Assembly: GCA_946615295.1 (NCBI GenBank)
Contig: CAMOHL010000011.1
Span: 1-11,391 of the forward strand
From: an uncultured Clostridia bacterium
GTDB taxonomy: Bacteria > Bacillota > Clostridia > Christensenellales > UBA1242
Length of the DNA: 11,391 nucleotides
Direction of reading: 5' to 3'
Positions 8,194 through 11,391 of this stretch are shown in pieces (position 1 is the first letter of the stretch; every line of letters begins with the position of its first letter). Made by a program: the position numbers and the translations under genes. A model generated the notes under the pieces. The model worked only from the letters and a program-made list of their open reading frames with translations, was not told where the DNA came from and did no database searches.

Positions 8194-8598
8194 TTAATTA
8201 TTCTCTTCTTCTGTTGTTTCAACAACTGTTTCAGCTTCATCTTTTTTGTTTCTGAAAGAAATGTCTTCTCTAACTTTTGCACTCTTTCCAAGTCTATCTG
8301 CAAGATAGTAAAGTTTTGCTCTTCTAACTTTTCCGTGTCTAACAACTTCAACTCTGTCGATTCTTGGGCTGTGAAGTGGGAATGTTCTTTCTACTCCAAC
8401 ACCATAAGAAATTCTTCTAACAGTGAAAGATTCTCTAATGCTTCCATTTCTCTTTGCAATGACAATACCTTCGTATGCTTGAAGTCTTTCTTTTCCAGCT
8501 TCAACAACTTTTACATAAACTCTTACGGTATCGCCAACATTGAATGCTGGAACATCTTTTTTGAGGTATTCTCTTTCAATTTCATCAACTAAATTCAT
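8194..8598 (-). CDS. rplS: 50S ribosomal protein bL19
   Basis: bL19 is a large-subunit protein located near the interface with the 30S subunit. The 134-residue product contains the family core: FNVGDTVRVYVKVVEAGKER at 19-38, QAYEGIVIAKRNGSIRESFTVRR at about 40-62, and the signature VRRAKLYYLADRLGKSAKVRE at 91-111. From about residue 112 a 23-residue charged tail rich in Glu, Asp, Lys and Thr extends beyond the usual length of about 115. The ATG has a strong AGGAGG at 8610-8605. The gene has its own promoter, leader and terminator and appears monocistronic. In most Bacillota rplS follows trmD and precedes rbgA. Here it lies three to five genes after rbgA, between an accessory cassette and comM. 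Confidence 0.97.
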   Translation of the reverse strand: MNLVDEIEREYLKKDVPAFNVGDTVRVYVKVVEAGKERLQAYEGIVIAKRNGSIRESFTVRRISYGVGVERTFPLHSPRIDRVEVVRHGKVRRAKLYYLADRLGKSAKVREDISFRNKKDEAETVVETTEEENN

Positions 8599-8671
8599 AA
8601 CTTTCCTCCTTAAAAAATGTTAAATTATCAAGTGTTCATACACCGTTTGCATTGGACCACTCGTAAAATAC
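8599..8671 (-). promoter_or_regulatory. Structured 5' leader of rplS (candidate L19 autoregulatory leader)
   Basis: The predicted rplS transcript has a leader of about 73 bases. It can fold into a hairpin at 8663-8629. The outer stem is CGAGTG with CACTTG (six pairs, one G-U), then an asymmetric internal loop (GTCCA opposite GAA), then AUGC with GUAU closing the loop AAACGGU. It ends before the AGGAGG. Ribosomal-protein leaders, including one upstream of rplS (L19 leader), are known in low-G+C Gram-positives. That this is such an element is inferred from position and foldability, not from a covariance match. Confidence 0.45.
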
Positions 8672-8677
8672 AAAGCA

Positions 8678-8706
8678 AGTATAACACAAAAAAATTATAT
8701 AATCAA
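8678..8706 (-). promoter_or_regulatory. Sigma-A promoter of rplS
   Basis: On the minus strand TTGATT (8706-8701), a 17-bp AT-rich spacer and TATACT (8683-8678) form a good vegetative promoter, with transcription predicted to start near G8671. Very AT-rich sequence just upstream (one copy of a 25-nt direct repeat) could act as an UP-element. This fits separate transcription of rplS from the upstream cassette. Confidence 0.7.
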
Positions 8707-8713
8707 GTGTTTT

Positions 8714-8738
8714 TTTGATTATTCTAGATAAAATATTT
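8714..8738. repeat. 25-nt direct repeat, copy 1 (upstream of the rplS promoter)
   Basis: An exact 25-base match to 8922-8946, in the same orientation, beginning TTTGATTATTC and ending AAAATATTT on the plus strand. On the minus strand it reads as a detached copy of the last codons of the XRE gene (IFYLE-stop), preceded by sequence that no longer matches that gene. It abuts the rplS -35 box. Confidence 0.85.
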
Positions 8739-8814
8739 TATTCTGCTATTTACTGCTCTTATGTGCCAGATAAACAAGCAAAAAGAATTAAGTATTTTGC
8801 TAATACAAAAGAGA
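8739..8814. other. Intergenic spacer with a weak hairpin
   Basis: This lies between the small-RNA terminator and the first repeat copy. The only structure I see is a 7-bp inverted repeat, AGCAAAA (8777-8783) with TTTTGCT (8795-8801) around an 11-base loop, and no U-tract. I find no open reading frame with a ribosome binding site. Confidence 0.3.
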
Positions 8815-8854
8815 AATAAATAAAGAAAACCCCGTTGGCAACTCTTCCAACGGG
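8815..8854 (-). terminator. Rho-independent terminator of the small-RNA unit
   Basis: On the minus strand CCCGTTGG (8854-8847), an eight-base loop and CCAACGGG (8838-8831) form a perfect 8-bp G+C-rich stem. It is followed by the T-rich tail GTTTTCTTTATTTATTTC. The stem stands out in AT-rich surroundings. It lacks a T-tract on the plus strand, so it works only leftwards. It ends transcripts from the promoter at 8910-8882 and any read-through from the XRE gene. Confidence 0.88.
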
Positions 8855-8875
8855 TAAAAGATATTTCTTTGTACT
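8815..8875 (-). ncRNA. Candidate small RNA of about 60 nt, unrecognised family
   Basis: A perfect-consensus promoter and a strong terminator face the same way with only about 60 transcribed bases between them. The predicted start is A8875 or G8874. The RNA would carry a small 5' hairpin (AAAGA, loop AATA, TCTTT, about 8872-8859), then the 8-bp terminator hairpin with loop AAGAGTTG. No convincing coding sequence fits: a 26-codon frame from 8880 begins upstream of the predicted transcription start and has no ribosome binding site. I do not recognise the RNA. It might be a regulatory RNA, a decoy, or the leader remnant of a lost gene. Confidence 0.55.
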
Positions 8876-8881
8876 GTCATT

Positions 8882-8910
8882 ATTATATGCAATAAAAATA
8901 AAAATGTCAA
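8882..8910 (-). promoter_or_regulatory. Perfect-consensus sigma-A promoter (small-RNA unit)
   Basis: TTGACA (8910-8905), exactly 17 bp, TATAAT (8887-8882) on the minus strand. It starts 17 bases after the XRE stop codon. It matches the cassette promoter at 9544-9516 in both hexamers, in spacing and at 11 of 17 spacer positions, which may mean the two share an origin. No operator dyad like those flanking the cassette promoter is present. Confidence 0.85.
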
Positions 8911-8921
8911 CACAAAATTGA

Positions 8922-8946
8922 TTTGATTATTCTAGATAAAATATTT
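8922..8946. repeat. 25-nt direct repeat, copy 2 (3' end of the XRE gene)
   Basis: Identical to 8714-8738. This copy contains the last codons and stop of the XRE regulator gene, so it is probably the original and the other copy the derivative. Recombination between the copies would remove 208 bp, including the small-RNA promoter, RNA and terminator. Confidence 0.85.
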
Positions 8947-9136
8947 CTTCAACAGATTTGTCAACAGCAAGTGAAATAAGCAGTGATAGTTTTGTTGATG
9001 GATTAAACTGCCCTTTTTCTATTGCAATGATTGTTTGTCTCGTTGTGCCAACAATTGATGCCAATTCTTCTTGCGACAACTTTTTTTGCTGTCTTGCTTC
9101 CTTCAAATTATTTTTTAATACTATTTCCTTATTCAT
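8927..9136 (-). CDS. Small XRE-family helix-turn-helix transcriptional regulator
   Basis: A 69-residue DNA-binding protein that is almost entirely a Cro/C1-type HTH domain. LKEARQQKKLSQEELASIVG (11-30) holds helix 1 and the positioning helix. TTRQTIIAIEKGQFNPS (31-47) holds the recognition helix and the conserved turn. The end is SVEEIFYLE. There is no ligand-binding or dimerisation domain beyond this. It starts one base after the stop of the membrane-protein gene, with GAAGGG as ribosome binding site, so the two are one operon. Small XRE proteins paired with a small membrane protein are common in Clostridia, where the regulator often represses its own operon. Two dyads around the operon promoter fit that role. 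Target and signal are unknown. Confidence 0.9.
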   Translation of the reverse strand: MNKEIVLKNNLKEARQQKKLSQEELASIVGTTRQTIIAIEKGQFNPSTKLSLLISLAVDKSVEEIFYLE

Positions 9137-9137
9137 T

Positions 9138-9470
9138 TTAATAACCCTTCACAATAACAAAAATGTAGAAAAACATACAACCTGCAAATGCAATTGCATG
9201 CAAAACCGCACCAATCAAAACTTGCCAAGGTCTTTTTGCAACAAAGTATTGACAAAAGTATTGAGCACTTGCCCAAGCATAACAAATTGCACTGATTGCA
9301 ATACCACCTGAAAGATGTCTTTGTGCAAATTCAGCTATAATAAATGCAACAGCAATAATACCAGCAATTAAGATTGAAATCAAATTGCCTTTGCCCATCT
9401 TTTGCTTTTCCATTTCTCCTACATAAACTTTTTTTGCCTTTGCTTTTTCTAAAATTTCATTTTTTTCCAT
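9138..9470 (-). CDS. Small three-helix membrane protein (DUF6442-like)
   Basis: A 110-residue protein of unknown function. The first 28 residues are charged (MEKNEILEKAKAKK..GEMEKQKMGKG). Three hydrophobic segments follow at about 29-49, 53-77 and 82-107, with Arg/Lys at the loops (R51, K79-R80) and a short cytosolic-looking end (VKGY). It lacks a signal peptide and any catalytic motif. The KNEILEKAK...EMEKQ start followed by three helices resembles the DUF6442-type proteins typically encoded next to small XRE regulators in Clostridia; this is recognition from memory, not a search. The ATG has AAGGAG six bases upstream (9482-9477). It is the first gene of the operon with the XRE regulator, and a membrane sensor or modulator role is conceivable but unproven. 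Confidence 0.75.
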   Translation of the reverse strand: MEKNEILEKAKAKKVYVGEMEKQKMGKGNLISILIAGIIAVAFIIAEFAQRHLSGGIAISAICYAWASAQYFCQYFVAKRPWQVLIGAVLHAIAFAGCMFFYIFVIVKGY

Positions 9471-9491
9471 ATTGAACTCCTTTTATTTTCT

Positions 9492-9511
9492 ATGTAAAGT
9501 TTGCTTTACAT
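9492..9511. promoter_or_regulatory. Operator-like dyad O2 (start-site proximal)
   Basis: A perfect inverted repeat, ATGTAAAG then four bases then CTTTACAT, lies just downstream of the -10 box of the cassette promoter and covers the predicted transcription start (near 9509). A near-copy with the same 8-4-8 layout covers the -35 box. It is followed by no U-tract and sits before the ribosome binding site, so it is better read as a protein binding site than as a terminator. The likely ligand is the XRE protein of the same operon. Confidence 0.65.
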
Positions 9512-9515
9512 TTTT

Positions 9516-9544
9516 ATTATATGAATACAACAAAAAAATGTCAA
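9516..9544 (-). promoter_or_regulatory. Perfect-consensus sigma-A promoter of the membrane-protein/XRE operon
   Basis: TTGACA (9544-9539), exactly 17 bp, TATAAT (9521-9516) on the minus strand, preceding a leader of about 39 bases. A promoter this strong in front of a membrane-protein gene would normally need repression, and dyads overlap both the -35 box and the start site. Confidence 0.88.
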
Positions 9545-9557
9545 GTATTATTTACAT
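9538..9557. promoter_or_regulatory. Operator-like dyad O1 (overlaps the -35 box)
   Basis: An imperfect inverted repeat, ATGTCAAG, four bases, ATTTACAT on the plus strand, with the same 8-4-8 geometry as O2. The half-sites fit ATGT(A/C)AA(G/T). It contains the whole -35 hexamer. Its centre is 46 bp from that of O2, a little over four helical turns, so regulator dimers could sit on nearly the same face of the DNA. Confidence 0.55.
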
Positions 9558-9581
9558 TTTTTTTATAATAATTGACAAATT

Positions 9582-9926
9582 TTAAAAAGCATTTTCAATA
9601 TGAGTGATTGTATCACCTAGAATTTCGACACAATCAAAGCGAGCCAAAGAATTTGTGAGTTTGTTTGCAACAAGATATTGCATTGCAACTGTTCTAATCT
9701 TTTTTTGTTTGTATGGAGTTATTGCTTCTCGTGGCATACCAAATCTTTTAGTCTGCCTATCCTTCACTTCAACAAAGACAATTATGTCTTTTGTCTTTGC
9801 TATTATATCGATTTCTCCAATTTTTGTTTTGTAGTTCTGTTTTAATATTTCATAGCCCTTGTCAATCAAAAATTGTTTTGCAATTTGTTCTCCTTGGACT
9901 CCTAATATATGATTAAACTCTTTCAC
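9582..9926 (-). CDS. yraN: YraN / UPF0102 family putative endonuclease
   Basis: A 114-residue protein of a widespread family with a restriction-endonuclease-like fold and no firmly established cellular role. The predicted metal-binding residues are present: Glu13 (GVQGEQIAKQFL, 9-20), Asp40 in KIGEIDIIA (35-43), and Glu53-x-Lys55 in IVFVEVKDR (49-57). The start is GTG at 9926, overlapping the rnhB stop as GTGA, with GGAG five bases upstream. No other start suits the family N-terminus better. It follows rnhB as in many Bacillota. Its usual downstream neighbour, comM, is displaced here by the accessory cassette and rplS. I see no intrinsic terminator after it. Confidence 0.93.
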   Translation of the reverse strand: MKEFNHILGVQGEQIAKQFLIDKGYEILKQNYKTKIGEIDIIAKTKDIIVFVEVKDRQTKRFGMPREAITPYKQKKIRTVAMQYLVANKLTNSLARFDCVEILGDTITHIENAF

Positions 9927-10558
9927 TTTATCTCCACAAAATTTTTTATAAATGTTTTTCTATGTATTTTTGATGGCCCAAACTTTTTTAGTAGTTCAAT
10001 ATGTTCTTTTGTTCCATATCCCTTGTGCTTTGCAAAATTATATTCAGGATAGTTTTTGTCAAGTTCTTTCATCAATCTGTCTCTATATACTTTTGCAAGA
10101 ATTGATGCTGCTGCAATTGAATAGCTGGTTGCATCACCTTTGATTATTGCAACTTGCAAAATATCTGTTTCCAAATTTTTGACTGCATCAACCAGCACCA
10201 TTTTTGGTTTTGACTTTAGATTGTTTATGCAATTTTTCATGCCAAGTTTTGTTGCTTCCAAAATATTGATTTGGTCAATGGTGTTTTCATCAACTTCTTC
10301 TATGTGATAATCGATGGCAACTTCTTTGATTTTTTCAAATAGTTCTTCTCTTTGATTTTCAGTCAACTTTTTGCTGTCATCTATACCATACAAAACTTTG
10401 TCATCTTCAAGTGGCATAATGCAACTTGCAACAACAACTGGACCTGCAAGTGGTCCTCGACCTGCTTCATCAATTCCACAAAAAGAACCATATTTTTGAT
10501 TCATCTTTCTGTCAAATTCAACAAGCATTTTTGTTCTTTCAATTCTACTCTCTCTCAT
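9923..10558 (-). CDS. rnhB: Ribonuclease HII
   Basis: RNase HII cuts the RNA strand of RNA/DNA hybrids and starts removal of single ribonucleotides misincorporated into DNA. The 211-residue product has the family motif CGIDEAGRGPLAGPVV (27-42) with catalytic Asp30 and Glu31. MVLVDAV (120-126) carries Asp124, and KGDATSYSIAAASILAKVYRD (140-160) ends in Asp160; together these make the expected acidic tetrad. The start at 10558 overlaps rbgA by 14 bp and has AGGA nine bases upstream. It is preferred over Met11 because the ERxKMLxEF-type helix before the core is conserved in clostridial homologues. The stop is TGA and overlaps the yraN start, implying coupled translation. Confidence 0.97.
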   Translation of the reverse strand: MRESRIERTKMLVEFDRKMNQKYGSFCGIDEAGRGPLAGPVVVASCIMPLEDDKVLYGIDDSKKLTENQREELFEKIKEVAIDYHIEEVDENTIDQINILEATKLGMKNCINNLKSKPKMVLVDAVKNLETDILQVAIIKGDATSYSIAAASILAKVYRDRLMKELDKNYPEYNFAKHKGYGTKEHIELLKKFGPSKIHRKTFIKNFVEIK

Positions 10559-11390
10559 CTAAAGTAATCCTACCAATTCTACCCTTTCTAAAATCGTCAA
10601 TAATACCAATTGCACCCCTTTCGTAGTCAACTTCTCTACCCTTTGATATAAATCCTCTTTTTTGGCAAATCTCATCAAAAATTTCTAGCGGTGTTTGGTC
10701 TTTTATAGTAATGCCATATCTATTTTCTAAAAGTGATTTGTCTAGATTTAGCATTTCCTTAATAAAATCAAATCCCAAATTTGACATATCCAAAACATCA
10801 TTTTTTATTGAACCAATAAATGCAAGTCTAGTGCCAACTTTTTCGTCAGTTATATCAGGCCAAAGTGTCCCTGGAGTGTCTAGCAAATTGATGTTATCTT
10901 CAATGGCAACCCATTGTTTTCCTCTAGTAACACCAGGTTTGTCGCCGGTGATTGCTTTACCTTTGCTGGCAAGATTGTTGATGAGTGTGCTTTTTCCTGA
11001 ATTTGGAACACCAATAACCATTGCTCTAAATGGTATATTCAAACCCTTTCGCTTGTTCCATTCGGTCTTTTTTGAAAGCATATCTTTCATAAGTGATTTT
11101 ATAACTTTTGCACTACCCGAAACTGTGCTGTTTATTGTAACACAAACAGAGTTTTCTTTTTTTGAAAAATAAGATTTCCAATATTCAGTTTCAACTTCAT
11201 TTGACAAGTCGCACTTTGACAATACGAATATCACAGGTCTTTTGCTAGCAATCTTTTCAAAACTTGGATTTAAGCAAGAAAATGGTGCTCTGCTATCCAG
11301 AACATAGATTATAATGTCAATGTTTTTCATTTCCTTTTCCATCATTGCAAGAGCACTGTTCATATGACCAGGAAACCAATTTATTTTCAT
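10545..11390 (-). CDS. rbgA: RbgA (YlqF), ribosome-biogenesis GTPase
   Basis: A circularly permuted GTPase needed for late 50S assembly in Bacillus subtilis. The 281-residue product starts with the diagnostic MKINWFPGHM. The permuted order is visible: G4 at 58-61 (LSKCDL), a G5-like NSTVSG at 87-92, then G1 GVPNSGKST (127-135), a GVTRGKQW switch-I segment (153-160) and G3 DTPG (171-174). A helical RNA-binding C-terminal domain occupies about 190-281. The G4 motif is SKCD rather than the usual NKxD, a Ser-for-Asn change in the guanine-recognition motif. The start lies one base from the window edge, so its ribosome binding site and promoter are not visible; the family N-terminus indicates the gene is complete. 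It heads the overlapping trio with rnhB and yraN. Confidence 0.96.
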   Translation of the reverse strand: MKINWFPGHMNSALAMMEKEMKNIDIIIYVLDSRAPFSCLNPSFEKIASKRPVIFVLSKCDLSNEVETEYWKSYFSKKENSVCVTINSTVSGSAKVIKSLMKDMLSKKTEWNKRKGLNIPFRAMVIGVPNSGKSTLINNLASKGKAITGDKPGVTRGKQWVAIEDNINLLDTPGTLWPDITDEKVGTRLAFIGSIKNDVLDMSNLGFDFIKEMLNLDKSLLENRYGITIKDQTPLEIFDEICQKRGFISKGREVDYERGAIGIIDDFRKGRIGRITLDERE

Positions 11391-11391
11391 A

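Noticed and set aside
8115..8351. Minus-strand 78-codon frame overlapping the rplS end and its terminator
   Set aside because: It is out of frame with rplS, runs through the terminator and matches nothing recognisable.
8800..8880. 26-codon frame (MTVQRN...) through the small-RNA region
   Set aside because: Its ATG lies between the -10 box and the predicted transcription start, there is no ribosome binding site, and it runs through the terminator stem.
8599..8926. CRISPR array, tRNA or rRNA in the intergenic region
   Set aside because: Only two repeat copies occur, 208 bp apart, with no regular spacers. No cloverleaf or rRNA-like sequence is visible.
9492..9511. ATGTAAAG/CTTTACAT hairpin as a terminator of yraN
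   Set aside because: No T-tract follows it, it is downstream of a perfect promoter, and a near-copy of the dyad overlaps the -35 box, so an operator explains it better.

Overview
The window looks like chromosomal housekeeping DNA from a low-G+C Gram-positive bacterium (Bacillota, most likely Clostridia or a related uncultured lineage). The grounds are strong AT-richness, GGAGG-type ribosome binding sites, a folate-dependent TrmFO, an RbgA/YlqF ribosome-assembly GTPase, HslVU, and the gene order rbgA-rnhB-yraN ... comM-dprA-topA-trmFO-hslV-hslU, which is the Bacillota block around dprA/topA. TGA is used as a stop (rnhB) and Trp is encoded by TGG, so this is not a Mollicutes-type genetic code. 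All thirteen recognised protein genes lie on the minus strand, so transcription runs from position 11391 towards 1.

In transcription order: (1) 11390-9582, rbgA, rnhB and yraN, overlapping head to tail (ribosome assembly, RNA/DNA hybrid removal, putative nuclease). (2) 9557-8922, an accessory two-gene cassette: a three-helix membrane protein and a 69-residue XRE-type regulator. It sits behind a perfect-consensus promoter bracketed by two 20-bp dyads that look like operators. (3) 8946-8714, a 208-bp-spaced pair of exact 25-nt direct repeats. One copy is the 3' end of the XRE gene. Between them lies a self-contained unit: a second perfect-consensus promoter, about 60 transcribed bases forming two hairpins, and a Rho-independent terminator. 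This is the best candidate here for an undescribed element (small RNA). (4) 8706-8161, rplS (bL19) with its own promoter, a structured 5' leader and a strong terminator. (5) 8110-64, comM, dprA, topA, trmFO, hslV and hslU. The last four are tightly packed (8-bp and 14-bp overlaps and a 1-bp gap).

The core genes are intact, with the catalytic motifs expected for their families. They cover natural-transformation DNA handling (ComM, DprA), DNA topology (TopA), tRNA m5U54 formation (TrmFO) and ATP-dependent proteolysis (HslVU). The unusual parts are the 8599-9581 interval, where the accessory cassette, the repeats, the small-RNA unit and rplS lie between yraN and comM, and the rplS-comM junction, where three related segments could form mutually exclusive hairpins. 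A xerC/codV gene, found between trmFO and hslV in Bacillus subtilis, is absent.
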